Position numbers and translations under genes: made by a program
Shown: in pieces, positions 1-10,004 of the stretch
Position numbering within the stretch: position 1 is the first letter of the stretch
How the letters are laid out: each line of letters opens with the position of its first letter
Notes under the pieces: generated by a model
Database searches by the model: none
What the model was told of the DNA's origin: nothing
What the model saw: the letters and a program-made list of their open reading frames with translations, nothing else
Origin: Erysipelotrichaceae bacterium
GTDB taxonomy: Bacteria > Bacillota_I > Bacilli_A > RFN20 > CAG-826
DNA: 64,000 bases
Reading direction: 5' to 3'
NCBI GenBank assembly: GCA_015059185.1
Contig: SVAY01000005.1
Span: 1-64,000 of the forward strand

Positions 1-29
1 AGATGATTCGAAATTTGTAGGTATCTATA

Positions 30-56
30 AGAAAAAGAAGGTGAATTAGTCACCAA
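30..56 (-). terminator. Probable rho-independent terminator of the ABC transporter operon
   Basis: On the minus strand a short hairpin (GGTGA, 5-nt loop, TCACC; stem arms at 50-54 and 40-44) is followed by a T-rich run at 32-39. It lies about 60 bases after the stop of the 934-aa ABC protein. The stem is only 5 bp, so confidence is moderate. Confidence 0.45.
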
Positions 57-116
57 CTTTATTCTTTACTGCTGGAAAAACATTATATTTACAGTCACTA
101 TAAATGATAAAAAGTG

Positions 117-2921
117 TTAAGAAATTGATAGAGACTCTATAGGTGAGAACCTTAATACTTTAAAGGAGATAATTATGCTTGAGATAGTAGATATCGCAAG
201 TGTTAAAAGGAACATATATAGTAAGCCAGTTGGATTAAACGAGAAATAAAAAGGCACTTCTAAATGGTGAGCAACACTATAGGAGATAAAGTAACTAGAT
301 ACCACAAGTTCAAAGCTCGCGGTAAGAAGGGCAATAAAGCCCATCACATATGAATGATAAAAGACGAATTTTGTCGATTCTAATCCACTCACCCCAATGC
401 ATCTAGCGAGTCCAATATCATTCTTAATCTCTAAAGCGTGCAAATAATTGCACATACTAAGTAAGAAGATGGATATCACTATTGCGATAGAAGAAAATGC
501 AATCATCGCAATTTCTAAATATTGGCACACCTCATCTATCCCTTCATTGATTGAACTTAATGGATTAACAATATCGTATTCTGGGAATGCTCGCTTCATC
601 GAGGTAATCATTGAATCCATATCAATATCATTTGCTAATGAATAACAGATCGTATTAATCCCTAGATAAAAGATTGATATACCAATACGCGATTGATAAA
701 AGTCTATAAGCCAATCTACATCATGATAGATGACTAGATCATCACTATCGATGATACCTACGATAGTAAGATCCACTATCTTAAATTCTCTTAATACTTT
801 ATCTTCACTAATCTTTTCTTCTTTAGTGGTTACTCCTATAGATAGTTGATTATTCTTAAATCCACTAAAAGATTGATAGAACTTTCTTGATACCACTATT
901 TCATCAAGTGAGTTAGGTGCGCGACCAGAAATTAGACCACCTTTATATTCTTTAAATATCACTCCATTTTGAAGTGATTTAGAATAATGGCCAACTTTAA
1001 TATCTTTCACTTCATCAATAGATTGATTATTTAAAGTTGGTAAAGAGGAATATTCTTCTAGAGTCATAGATAATAGCTCTTTATCACTAGAAAAATATGT
1101 ATAAGTACTAAAGCCCATCATGAGAGCTTCTTTATTCACTAGATATCCTCCATATGTTCCTACTGTTGTATCTTTAATGGTAGGGAAATAAGAAATAGTC
1201 TTATCAATAATACGAGGAGAAATATTGTTATTATGGTTCTTAAAGATAATAACTTTTGATATATCCTTTATATCTACTTCTTCTTTAATTGATAGTGGGA
1301 AATATTGAGTGGATGCAATTTCAAATAGATATTTATCAAGTCTACGATCATATCTCACTTCCTTTAAAAATTTATCGCGAGATTTATTCTTATCTAAATC
1401 TAAATAATATAATTTCTTGATAGTCCAAGGCTTCTCATCTCTAATAGACAAGTTTAAAGAAGAAGGAAACTTCATATTCTTTTCTATCACTATTTCGTTC
1501 CATAGATTCATAGAGTGATAAATGATAGGCTCATAATCTAATACAAATCCTTTAAGTTTAAAGATCTGTTCATCTTCATACACCCAGTCATTATTCTTCA
1601 CATGAATAGTGAGATAAACATCATTATTCTTCATATAGTCCATAAAGGATTCAACCGTACGGATAATCTTTAATGAATAGCAGATGTTATATATCATTCC
1701 GACTGATAAATTCATCACCACTTCATCTTCTTTAAGTGAATCAATGCGAGCTGGATAAATTAATAAATCACTCGTTAACTTATGATATTCATTTATATGC
1801 TTAAAACTATATAACGATAAATCTATTTTTGTCTTATTTGTATATACACTAAAAGACTGTTCATCCTTAAAGATGTTATTAAAGTTAGTTTGGTAGATGG
1901 CGTTAACACTATTAACGTAGTCTGGATAATAGTTTTTAATCGTCACTAAGTCGTTATAAGTTGCTCCTTCAACTTCATAAACATTATTCGTCTCTTTTTT
2001 AGACATCATCACTTGGTTTTCATTAAATAAATTCGTACATGCTTCTTTAATATTAGTAGATATTGTATTAGAAATTGAGAACGCTAATCCTACTCCTATT
2101 AAACCGAGCGAAGTAACCATATTTATTAATATCGTTCTCCATTTCCTTTCTTTAATAGATGAGATAGTATGACGTAATAAAAATAAAGTAGGTATATTAA
2201 CTTTTCTAGAATGAGATTCTTCTGCAATCAATTCTAGATTTTTCTTTGTATTTTCTTGATTTTTCTTACAAATATCAATTATTTTTCCATCTTTCATTTC
2301 AATTATTTCGTCTGCATATTCATTTACCAACTCTTTATCATGAGACACAATTAAAACAAGTTTAGACTCACTAATCTTTTTAAGTAGATCCATAATCTTA
2401 TGAGCGTTTTCTTCGTCAAGCGCACCAGTCGGTTCATCCGCTAAAATGAGTTTAGGATTATTGATTAATGCGCGAGCAATCGCAACGCGCTGTTTTTCTC
2501 CGCCAGAAAGGTTCTTCACACTTTGAGTCTCTTTATTTTCTAAGCCAACAAGCGCTAATACATCCTTTACTCTTCTTTTATTTCTTAGTCCTAATCCTCC
2601 ATTTTTTATCTCAAGAGGAAAAGCGACGTTATGCATGACGTTATCAAGGTTAAATAACTTAAAATCTTGGAAGATAAAGCCTATATTTTTTAGTCTATAA
2701 TTATTAATTTTTGTCAGTGGAATACTATTGATATATGTTCCATCAATTTCTATATCTCCGTCATACTTAATTAATCCACTTAGACAGTTAAATAAAGTGG
2801 TCTTCCCACATCCTGAATGACCCACTACTGCAATTAAGCCTGTACGAGGGAAAGAGATAGATAAATTATCAATGACTTTATGCTCATTAAAACTAACATT
2901 TAGGTTCCTTATATTAATCAT
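117..2921 (-). CDS. ABC transporter, fused ATPase and FtsX-like permease (MacB-like), 934 aa
   Basis: An N-terminal ABC ATPase of about 215 residues is fused to a permease. Walker A is GHSGCGKT (about residues 34-41), the signature is LSGGEKQ (about 139) and Walker B is LILADEP. One membrane segment near 253-276 is followed by a large, presumably extracytoplasmic domain of about 500 residues. The C-terminal FtsX-type membrane segments begin near 795. This is the MacB/FtsX architecture used for peptide or lipoprotein efflux and antimicrobial-peptide resistance; the substrate is unknown. It overlaps the upstream paralogous ABC gene by 4 nt (ATGA), so the two are co-translated and probably form a heterodimer. 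Confidence 0.85.
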   Translation of the reverse strand: MINIRNLNVSFNEHKVIDNLSISFPRTGLIAVVGHSGCGKTTLFNCLSGLIKYDGDIEIDGTYINSIPLTKINNYRLKNIGFIFQDFKLFNLDNVMHNVAFPLEIKNGGLGLRNKRRVKDVLALVGLENKETQSVKNLSGGEKQRVAIARALINNPKLILADEPTGALDEENAHKIMDLLKKISESKLVLIVSHDKELVNEYADEIIEMKDGKIIDICKKNQENTKKNLELIAEESHSRKVNIPTLFLLRHTISSIKERKWRTILINMVTSLGLIGVGLAFSISNTISTNIKEACTNLFNENQVMMSKKETNNVYEVEGATYNDLVTIKNYYPDYVNSVNAIYQTNFNNIFKDEQSFSVYTNKTKIDLSLYSFKHINEYHKLTSDLLIYPARIDSLKEDEVVMNLSVGMIYNICYSLKIIRTVESFMDYMKNNDVYLTIHVKNNDWVYEDEQIFKLKGFVLDYEPIIYHSMNLWNEIVIEKNMKFPSSLNLSIRDEKPWTIKKLYYLDLDKNKSRDKFLKEVRYDRRLDKYLFEIASTQYFPLSIKEEVDIKDISKVIIFKNHNNNISPRIIDKTISYFPTIKDTTVGTYGGYLVNKEALMMGFSTYTYFSSDKELLSMTLEEYSSLPTLNNQSIDEVKDIKVGHYSKSLQNGVIFKEYKGGLISGRAPNSLDEIVVSRKFYQSFSGFKNNQLSIGVTTKEEKISEDKVLREFKIVDLTIVGIIDSDDLVIYHDVDWLIDFYQSRIGISIFYLGINTICYSLANDIDMDSMITSMKRAFPEYDIVNPLSSINEGIDEVCQYLEIAMIAFSSIAIVISIFLLSMCNYLHALEIKNDIGLARCIGVSGLESTKFVFYHSYVMGFIALLTASFELVVSSYFISYSVAHHLEVPFYFSFNPTGLLYMFLLTLAISTISSIIISFKVLRFSPIESLSIS

Positions 2922-5035
2922 TCGTCTCTAAGCTCCTTTGATATTGAGATTTTCTTAGAAAAGAAGATTGGTAAGAACGTTGAAATAGAGATGATTAATA
3001 TGATTGCGGCTAATAAGATTAATAAGTAATCATATTTAAATGATGTAAATAAATAATAAGGCGTTCTAATTAAGTTATTTAGATTCGTAATATTACTGAC
3101 TATCTTGTTCGCTAATAAAGTTAAGGGGAAAGATAATATAATCGTTATCAAATAACTAAATAGGCCGATTAAAAGGTTCTCATATAGATAGAGCTTCATT
3201 ATTTCCCATCTCGACGCTCCAAGCGCACTTAAAACTGCACTTTTCTTTCTATCTTGTGAATAAGAGAAATAAGAAATAATACCTAAGATCAAAATAATCC
3301 CTAATATTGATATTGCTAAAAATAGTTCCATCCCAGATGTACTAGCTTTAATTAAATCAGATAATGAATTCTCAATAGTTAAGGCTAAAGAAGTTGCTAC
3401 TAGTCCATCAGTCGATACATTAGATACATAATCTTTTAAATAATTATTAGAGTGATAGTCTTTAAGGAATGCTCGTATCGAATAACTACTTAGCTCATCA
3501 TTATCACTAGAAGTATCAATTCTTTCTTTCCATGAAATATCTTTATGTTGATAAGTAGATAGATTATTAAGAAGATATCCTTTTAAATAATTAGTGAATG
3601 CTTTATAGGAATAATAAATGGTGGGACTAGATAGAAAATCTAGTTCATCAACCACTCCGACAATTTTTAAATTTTTTGATAAAGAAAAAATATCTTTTAT
3701 AACACTACTTTCCGCATCAAACGTATAATAAACTGATTCATATTCATGTTTGATATTTATTTCATCATTCATTACATCTTTCTTCGTCTCTTTTTTAATA
3801 TATTCATAGGCTTGTTTATTAATTACTACCTCATCAAAATTATCGTTACTTGGATAACTACCTTTGATTAATAAAGAAGGATTAACAAAAGGCGAAACAA
3901 AAGAATAAATTGGACGAATAAATAGTTGATCTAATTTAGCGCTTTTAAAAGTTAGCTCACTCCCACTAGGAAGAAGCACATCATAATTATTTAAATATAC
4001 AAATTCTTTATGACTATCTTTTAAATAATTAAGTTCAGTATAAGAAGGTCTTGACTGTTCGACTAAAGAAATAATACTTCCTTCTAATTCAATCTTTTCT
4101 TCTTTAGAGATAGTTAACGCTCCATAATCTATTTTCTTTTTACTCTCTAGTGATATCGCTTCATTACTATATCTTGCAAATCCTCCTATAAGAATTGAAG
4201 CTACTAAACAAATAGATAAAGAAATAATAGAAAAAATGTTAGTTTTAATTCGTTTTTTAAAGTTTTGCATGGATATTTGTTCAATCCATTTATCTTTTTT
4301 CCTCCTATGAGCGTCGTTTACTATCGGAGTACCTTCTCCCTTAATTTCATGTATAGATTCATCTTTAATAATCGCTCCATCTTTAAGGGTGATAATGCGA
4401 TCAGAGTATTCTTTCACAAGTTCTTCATTATGAGATACCATTAAGACTAGTTTATTCTTACTAGCTTTCTTAAGTATCTCCATTACCCTTTTAGAATTCT
4501 CACTATCAAGAGCCCCTGTTGGTTCATCACAAAGTAAGATATTAGGTGAATTAATAAGCGCTCTAAGTATGGCTACTCGTTGCTTTTCTCCTCCCGATAG
4601 ATTCTTTACCTTCTTTTCATAATAATCTTCATTAAATTTGATGCCGTTAAGTAGCATTTTAGCCTCTTCTTTTGCGTCCTCAAGTTTCATTCCATTAATT
4701 AAGCTAGGAAGCGCGATATTAAATAGTACATCTTTATCTTCAACTAGATGATAATGCTGAAAAACTATCCCGATTTTAGAGTTGAGATAATCCTCTTTTT
4801 CTAGATGAGACAATTTACTCACTTCTTTAGATGCGAAAAAGTATTGTCCACTACTAATATCATCGAGTAGACCAATAATGTTAAGAAGCGTTGATTTGCC
4901 ACATCCAGATTTTCCTAATATTGAAACAAAACCTTTACTAGGTAAGGTGAGATTAACGTTATGAAGCGCTAGAAAACTACGACCATTCTCAGTCTTATAA
5001 CGCTTTGAAACATTCACTAATTTGATTAAATCCAT
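2918..5035 (-). CDS. ABC transporter, fused ATPase and FtsX-like permease, 705 aa
   Basis: This is the first gene of the two-gene ABC operon. The ATPase carries Walker A GKSGCGKST (about residues 38-46), signature LSGGEKQ and Walker [14 protein letters not shown] membrane segment at about 265-285 precedes an external domain of about 280 residues, and three C-terminal membrane segments have the FtsX/MacB pattern. It is paralogous to the 934-aa protein but has a shorter external domain. ATG is at 5035; the best ribosome site, AGGGG, is 9 nt upstream and lies inside a hairpin that ends in T6. Probably one half of a peptide or lipid exporter, or of a resistance pump. Confidence 0.85.
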   Translation of the reverse strand: MDLIKLVNVSKRYKTENGRSFLALHNVNLTLPSKGFVSILGKSGCGKSTLLNIIGLLDDISSGQYFFASKEVSKLSHLEKEDYLNSKIGIVFQHYHLVEDKDVLFNIALPSLINGMKLEDAKEEAKMLLNGIKFNEDYYEKKVKNLSGGEKQRVAILRALINSPNILLCDEPTGALDSENSKRVMEILKKASKNKLVLMVSHNEELVKEYSDRIITLKDGAIIKDESIHEIKGEGTPIVNDAHRRKKDKWIEQISMQNFKKRIKTNIFSIISLSICLVASILIGGFARYSNEAISLESKKKIDYGALTISKEEKIELEGSIISLVEQSRPSYTELNYLKDSHKEFVYLNNYDVLLPSGSELTFKSAKLDQLFIRPIYSFVSPFVNPSLLIKGSYPSNDNFDEVVINKQAYEYIKKETKKDVMNDEINIKHEYESVYYTFDAESSVIKDIFSLSKNLKIVGVVDELDFLSSPTIYYSYKAFTNYLKGYLLNNLSTYQHKDISWKERIDTSSDNDELSSYSIRAFLKDYHSNNYLKDYVSNVSTDGLVATSLALTIENSLSDLIKASTSGMELFLAISILGIILILGIISYFSYSQDRKKSAVLSALGASRWEIMKLYLYENLLIGLFSYLITIILSFPLTLLANKIVSNITNLNNLIRTPYYLFTSFKYDYLLILLAAIILIISISTFLPIFFSKKISISKELRDE

Positions 5036-5068
5036 AAAAAAGAGCCCCTATATACTTATAAAGACTCT
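5036..5068 (-). terminator. Hairpin with T6 between fhs and the ABC operon, overlapping the ribosome site
   Basis: Minus-strand AGAGTC pairs with GGCTCT (one G-U pair) across a loop of about 16 nt and is followed directly by TTTTTT and then the ATG at 5035. The 3' arm contains the GGGG that would serve as the Shine-Dalgarno sequence. It could end fhs transcripts, and when folded would also mask translation of the ABC gene. Confidence 0.45.
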
Positions 5069-5105
5069 CGGATTTATCAAAATGTTGAATTTTTTTGAAA
5101 ATAAT

Positions 5106-6716
5106 CTAAATTTCTTTATCTTCCATTAAGACAGCTGCTGGAACTTTTGGAAGTCCTGGCATTGTCATAACAGCACCGGTAAGAGGAACGATGAATCCTG
5201 CACCAGCAGATAATCTCACTTCTCTAACAGTGATTGTAAAGCCTGTAGGAGCACCTAAGACCTTAGCATCATCAGTGAATGATTGTGGGGTCTTAGCGAT
5301 ACAAATAGGTGTCTTAGAGAAGCCAAGATCTTCAAATTCTTTAATCTGTCTTTCTGCTTCTTCGGTATAGACAACATTACCTGCTCTATAGATTTCTTTA
5401 CAAATGGTTTCAATCTTATCTTTGATAGGAGCATTGGTATCGTAAAGAGGATGATAATGAGATTCTGTACTCTTAAGGACAGCATCAACTTCTCTAGCGA
5501 GTTCAATCGCACCTTCCGCACCGTTAGTAAAGGCACTACAGAATGCCACTCTATAGCCTTGTTCTTCACACCACTTACGTAATGCAGCAGTTTCTGCTTC
5601 AGTATCTGTATCAAAGTGATTGATACATACAACACTTGGAATACCATATTTAGCAATATTTTCCATATGATGCTTTAAGTTATCTACACCATTAAGTAAG
5701 GCTGGAACATTTTCAGTAGTTAAATCTTCAAATGCTTGTCCACCATGCATCTTAAGAGCTCTAATAGTAGCGACCATGACGACTGCATCTGGTTTTAAAC
5801 CAGCAACACGACATTTAATATCTAAGAATTTCTCAGCACCAAGGTCAGCACCGAAGCCTGCCTCAGTAACAACGATTGGAGCAAGTTTAAGAGCTAACTT
5901 AGTAGCGATAATGGAGTTACATCCGTGCGCGATATTCGCGAAAGGTCCTCCGTGTATAATACATGGGTTACCTTCAAGGGTTTGCACTAAGTTAGGATTA
6001 ATAGCAGCTTTCATGAGCTTAGCAACTGCGTGGCTCACTCTTAAATCTCTAAGGAAGACAGGTTTACCTTCTTTATTATAGGCAACAATTATATTGTTAA
6101 TACGTGCCATAAAGTCATCTAAATCTTTAGATAAGCACATGATTGCCATCATTTCACTAGCCACGGTAATAACAAATTCTTCATGACGTGGTTCGCATTT
6201 CTTTTCGCCTTGTGCAACGGTCACGCTTCTAAGGGCTCTATCATTCATATCAAGGGCACGTTTCCATAAGATTCTATTTGGATCAATATTAAGAGCGTTG
6301 CCGTGGAAGATATGGTTATCAATAACAGCAGCGATTAAGTTAATTGAGCTAGTTAATGCGTGCATATCGCCTGTGAAGTGTAAGTTGATATCTTCACTTG
6401 GGATAACTGAGGCCTTACCGCCTCCAGTCGCTCCACCCTTAATACCAAAGACCGGGCCTAACGAAGGTTCTCTTAAACAGAGTAAAGAGTGGATTCCAAT
6501 TTTATTGAATCCATCATGTAAAGCAATAGAGGTAGTTGTCTTACCTTCACCAGCTTTAGTTGGGGTGATAGCAGTAACAAGGACTAACTTACCATCTTTG
6601 TTGCCTTTAAGGGTTTCATTAATTGATAAGTCAATTTTCGCTTTGTCTCTTCCGTATGGGATAAGAAATTCTTCACCGATACCGGCAAGACGAGCAATCT
6701 CGTTAATATTTTTCAT
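5106..6716 (-). CDS. fhs: Formate-tetrahydrofolate ligase
   Basis: ATP-dependent ligation of formate to tetrahydrofolate gives 10-formyl-THF for purine and fMet-tRNA synthesis. At 536 aa the length is close to the usual ~555. The P-loop-like segment TPTKAGEGKTTTSIAL lies near residues 51-66, followed by the family signature region around GGATGGGKASVIP. Later family blocks (HGGPFANIAHGCNS and the C-terminal LSAGAGFIVPLTG) are present. The start is fixed by GGAGG 7 nt before ATG. Its 3' end is 70 bases from the ABC operon, with a hairpin between. A cytosolic one-carbon enzyme; other folate genes are not in the window. Confidence 0.97.
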   Translation of the reverse strand: MKNINEIARLAGIGEEFLIPYGRDKAKIDLSINETLKGNKDGKLVLVTAITPTKAGEGKTTTSIALHDGFNKIGIHSLLCLREPSLGPVFGIKGGATGGGKASVIPSEDINLHFTGDMHALTSSINLIAAVIDNHIFHGNALNIDPNRILWKRALDMNDRALRSVTVAQGEKKCEPRHEEFVITVASEMMAIMCLSKDLDDFMARINNIIVAYNKEGKPVFLRDLRVSHAVAKLMKAAINPNLVQTLEGNPCIIHGGPFANIAHGCNSIIATKLALKLAPIVVTEAGFGADLGAEKFLDIKCRVAGLKPDAVVMVATIRALKMHGGQAFEDLTTENVPALLNGVDNLKHHMENIAKYGIPSVVCINHFDTDTEAETAALRKWCEEQGYRVAFCSAFTNGAEGAIELAREVDAVLKSTESHYHPLYDTNAPIKDKIETICKEIYRAGNVVYTEEAERQIKEFEDLGFSKTPICIAKTPQSFTDDAKVLGAPTGFTITVREVRLSAGAGFIVPLTGAVMTMPGLPKVPAAVLMEDKEI

Positions 6717-6760
6717 AGAGTGTCCTCCAAAATGTGTAATTAAGAAGATTATATAATAAT

Positions 6761-7435
6761 CTAGTTACTTTTCAAGACATTAAGGGTGTAATTAGCGAGA
6801 TATAAGCCAGCAGTAGAGGTAACAGTCATTAAAGAATGTAATTTATTGCCATCTTTAAAAGGCGCCTCATCACTATACACGCACATCACGCTTGAATAAT
6901 CTAAACCAAGATTCTTTAATTCATAACGCACCTTTTTAGCAAGTGGATCAGTTGTAGATTTATTTAAGCTAGAAACTTTAATTCTACTAGGATCAACTTT
7001 ATTCGCCATACCCATGGAAGTAACAAAAGGAATGTTATGATTTAAAGCGTATTGAATGAGATAAATTTTCGCGGAAACGTCATCGATACAATCAATGACA
7101 AAATCCGCATTTATTTCTTTGATATTTTTAACGTCTTCTTTATAAGTAACAATATTTACTTCATCGTTAATCATTAATGCGCGTTTCTTAGCAATTTCCA
7201 CTTTATCTTTACCGATATCTTCTGCAACATATAGGAGTTGTCTATTTAAGTTAGAAGGATCCACTATATCTCTATCAACAATAATAAAGTTTTTAATCCC
7301 GCCTCTCACTAAAGCTTCAAATGTCGTACCGCCTACTCCACCAAGCCCCGCAATAAAAACAGTCTTATTTTGTAAGGCGTTAAATCCATCTTCACCAAGA
7401 AGTGCAATATTACGAGAAAATATTTCTTTATTCAT
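6761..7435 (-). CDS. tcdA: tRNA threonylcarbamoyladenosine dehydratase (TcdA/CsdL, ThiF-like)
   Basis: A 224-aa E1-like protein with the nucleotide-binding glycine motif GLGGVGGTTFE (about residues 30-40), the RQLLY segment of the ThiF/MoeB fold and an IDCIDD motif. TcdA uses ATP to cyclise t6A37 in ANN-decoding tRNAs to ct6A. I chose ATG at 7435, where AAGGA lies 11 nt upstream; a TTG three codons earlier sits too close to that site. The start overlaps the miaA stop by 8 nt, so it belongs to the tRNA-modification operon with miaA and miaB. A generic ThiF-family adenylyltransferase is the alternative. Confidence 0.85.
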   Translation of the reverse strand: MNKEIFSRNIALLGEDGFNALQNKTVFIAGLGGVGGTTFEALVRGGIKNFIIVDRDIVDPSNLNRQLLYVAEDIGKDKVEIAKKRALMINDEVNIVTYKEDVKNIKEINADFVIDCIDDVSAKIYLIQYALNHNIPFVTSMGMANKVDPSRIKVSSLNKSTTDPLAKKVRYELKNLGLDYSSVMCVYSDEAPFKDGNKLHSLMTVTSTAGLYLANYTLNVLKSN

Positions 7436-8303
7436 TGATACCAAATTCCTTTAAAAGTGCCACTTTTGATGTAAAAACACGAGAATTAAATTGATTTTTA
7501 AAGAAAGTAACTTGTCTTTTTGCATAGTTTCTTGTTCTCTTTTTAATTAATTCAATCGCTTCTTCTAAGCTACATTTATCATCTAAATAATCGAGTATTT
7601 CTTTATAACCAATTGCTTGAGTTGCAGTAGTAGATAAATCATACTTTTCTTTTAAATATTCGACCTCATCTACTAATCCTTCACTAATCATTTTATCGAC
7701 TCTATAGTTGATTGCATCATATAATTCTTCCCTATCTGGATTAAGGAATAAAAACTCCACATCAGGATAGATAATTTTATGTTCTTGAGAGGCGATTATC
7801 TCGCTTTTTTTCTTTCCACTACTAGAGATTAAATCAAGCGCACGAATAAGACGTTTTCGGTTATTTACATGTATTGATTTACTCGCTTCTAAATCGAGTT
7901 CTTCAAGCTTTTTAAATAACTCTTCATTCGAGTAAGAAGAATAGTCGTTTGTCGAATTTTCTTCTTCTAAAAATTCATAATCAAATAAGGCTGCTCGAAT
8001 ATATAAACCCGTACCACCACTTACAATGATATCTTTATATTTTTTATTTAATTCATTAAGTGTTCTTCGAAAGTCATCTTGATATTCTTTAACAGAATAA
8101 GTTTCATTAGGCTTTTTGATATTAAGTAAATAATGTCTTTTATAATCTGGATCACTTTCTTTTATCTTATTTGTTCCAATATTCATGTCTTTATAGATTT
8201 GAAATGCATCTGCATTAATAATCGGCGCGTTAAAATGATGTGCTAGTTTCACCGCAACATCTGTTTTACCACTACCAGTTGGACCAAACACTACTAAGAT
8301 CAT
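7428..8303 (-). CDS. miaA: tRNA dimethylallyltransferase
   Basis: MiaA transfers a dimethylallyl group to N6 of A37 in tRNAs that read UNN codons, giving i6A, the substrate of MiaB. The 291-aa protein opens with the P-loop GPTGSGKT (residues 7-14), followed by NADAFQIYKDMNIGTNK and, further on, SGGTGLYIRAALF, all family hallmarks. The C-terminal RTRNYAKRQVTFFKNQ is also typical. It overlaps the preceding ymcA-like gene by 4 nt (ATGA) and tcdA by 8 nt. Confidence 0.97.
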   Translation of the reverse strand: MILVVFGPTGSGKTDVAVKLAHHFNAPIINADAFQIYKDMNIGTNKIKESDPDYKRHYLLNIKKPNETYSVKEYQDDFRRTLNELNKKYKDIIVSGGTGLYIRAALFDYEFLEEENSTNDYSSYSNEELFKKLEELDLEASKSIHVNNRKRLIRALDLISSSGKKKSEIIASQEHKIIYPDVEFLFLNPDREELYDAINYRVDKMISEGLVDEVEYLKEKYDLSTTATQAIGYKEILDYLDDKCSLEEAIELIKKRTRNYAKRQVTFFKNQFNSRVFTSKVALLKEFGINE

Positions 8304-8572
8304 TTTTCTATAATATCTTTTACCACTCTAAGAATACTTTCTAATTCTTTTTGTGCCGCTAAATAGTTCACCACTAAAGGATGAGAATTATATTCTTCTT
8401 CAATCTTTTTATGTTGATGAGGATCATCTTTAGTTTTAACTAATTGAATACGAAGAGATTTTATTTCTTCACTATTATCAAAAAGTTCTTTTAAACGAAG
8501 ATATTCTTTATATTCTTTTGTGTCGTTTAAAGCGGACTTAAGTTCATTAGCCTTTTCTAATATCTTATCCAT
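8300..8572 (-). CDS. ymcA: YlbF/YmcA family protein (RicA-like)
   Basis: A 90-aa, highly helical, charged protein of the YlbF/YmcA family. In Bacillus subtilis, RicA (YmcA), RicF (YlbF) and RicT form an Fe-S-containing complex that works with RNase Y in mRNA maturation. The placement right after miaB matches the B. subtilis miaB-ymcA order and is the main reason for preferring YmcA to YlbF. It overlaps miaB by 8 nt and miaA by 4 nt. RNase Y itself is encoded three genes upstream in the same operon. No RicT or YlbF partner is in the window. Confidence 0.75.
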   Translation of the reverse strand: MDKILEKANELKSALNDTKEYKEYLRLKELFDNSEEIKSLRIQLVKTKDDPHQHKKIEEEYNSHPLVVNYLAAQKELESILRVVKDIIEK

Positions 8573-10004
8573 TCACTTTTTCTCCTATTAAAGAATAGGT
8601 ATGGCTTTCTAAGATACGGACTGGAATAATCTTACCAATATCTTCTTTACTCGCCTTAAAATGGACTAATTTATTATTCTCGGTATAACCGGAATACATA
8701 TTTTCATCAGTCTTAGAGACGCCATCCACTAAAACGTCATATATTTTCCCTACCATACTTAAAGCATCTTTAGAAATTGATACTTCAAGATGCTTCACAA
8801 GTTCTTTAAAGCGGCGGGATTTCTCACTATATGGTACTTCATCTTTCATCCTTGCAGCAGGAGTGCCTCGACGAGGAGAATATATAAAGGTAAAAGCCGC
8901 TTCATAGCCCACTATATCGACTAAAGATAAGGTGTCATTAAACTGTTCTTCTGTTTCGTTAGGGAATCCAACAATGATATCAGTAGATAAAGAGAGTCCA
9001 GGAATTCTTTCTCTCATCGTTTTAACAAGATTAAGATAATCTTCTCGAGTATATCTTCTACCCATAAGTTTAAGAATTTCACTATTTCCACTTTGAACAG
9101 GTAGATGAATAAATTTCATAATATTAGGATATTTAGCAATGACATCAATCATCTTAAGAGAAAAGTCCCATGGATGAGAGGTTGTAAATCTAATACGAGG
9201 CACACCACGCTTCGCCGCTTCTTCTAAAACGTCAGCAAAGTCATGCCCTTCATCTAAGTCTTTCCCGTATGCATTAACGTTTTGACCTAAGAAAGTGATT
9301 TCTTGATAACCTAAAGCAACAAGCTCATCGACTTCCTTCATGACGTCATTAAAACGTCTACTTCTTTCTTTTCCTCTAGTATAAGGAACAATACAATACG
9401 TACAGAATTTATTACATCCATACATTATATTGATATAAGCTTTAAATTCGTTATTTCTTCGACAAGGAAGATCTTCAATCACTTCCCCTTGTTTAGATTC
9501 AATAGAGACAAGCCTTTCTTTACTTGTGATGGTTTCACATATTAAAGAAGTTAATTGATATATCTCGTGTGTCCCAAAATAAAGATTTACTTCAGGGAAG
9601 GTATTCATCATACGTTCTAAGATTTCTGGTTGTTCGACCATACATCCGCATATCGCTAAAACGAGATCTTTATTAATCTTTCTTAATCTTTTTAAATTAC
9701 CAATTTCACCATACACTTTATCTTCGGCATTTTCTCTCACCGCACAGGTATTGATGATAATGACATCTGAGGTTTCAGGAGAATCAGTTTGTGTCATACC
9801 AACATTCTCAAGTAAGCCACGCATTGTCTCTTCATCTCTGACATTAGCCTGACAGCCATATGTATGGATATAATAGTTTTTATTGTTCAGTAATTTAGAT
9901 ATTTCTTCATTATTTTGAGTAGCTCCACTCATAAAGAAAGTAGCCTCGTTCGTACGGACTTTTGCTTTATTCATATTAGGAGTATTAATCACATTAGTTT
10001 TCAT
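8565..10004 (-). CDS. miaB: tRNA-2-methylthio-N6-dimethylallyladenosine synthase
   Basis: Radical-SAM methylthiotransferase that converts i6A37 to ms2i6A37 using two 4Fe-4S clusters. The 479-aa protein has the N-terminal UPF0004 domain with its three cysteines (YGCQAN, NTCAVREN, GCMVEQ), the radical-SAM triad CNKFCTYC followed by VPYTRG, and a C-terminal TRAM-type segment. Start: GGAGG 7 nt before ATG at 10004. About 40 residues precede the UPF0004 domain. It shares one base with the ymdB stop. It depends on the Suf system encoded near 28-33 kb for its clusters. Confidence 0.97.
   Translation of the reverse strand: MKTNVINTPNMNKAKVRTNEATFFMSGATQNNEEISKLLNNKNYYIHTYGCQANVRDEETMRGLLENVGMTQTDSPETSDVIIINTCAVRENAEDKVYGEIGNLKRLRKINKDLVLAICGCMVEQPEILERMMNTFPEVNLYFGTHEIYQLTSLICETITSKERLVSIESKQGEVIEDLPCRRNNEFKAYINIMYGCNKFCTYCIVPYTRGKERSRRFNDVMKEVDELVALGYQEITFLGQNVNAYGKDLDEGHDFADVLEEAAKRGVPRIRFTTSHPWDFSLKMIDVIAKYPNIMKFIHLPVQSGNSEILKLMGRRYTREDYLNLVKTMRERIPGLSLSTDIIVGFPNETEEQFNDTLSLVDIVGYEAAFTFIYSPRRGTPAARMKDEVPYSEKSRRFKELVKHLEVSISKDALSMVGKIYDVLVDGVSKTDENMYSGYTENNKLVHFKASKEDIGKIIPVRILESHTYSLIGEKVNG

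Noticed and set aside
5255..5656. Long open frames opposite to or inside fhs, recA, mnmG and sufS
   Set aside because: They are shadows of clearly conserved genes, with no ribosome sites and no family resemblance.
6717..6760. Hairpin AGATTAT...ATAATCT before fhs as a riboswitch or terminator
   Set aside because: It is all A/T, has no T-run after it and is too short for a folate riboswitch.
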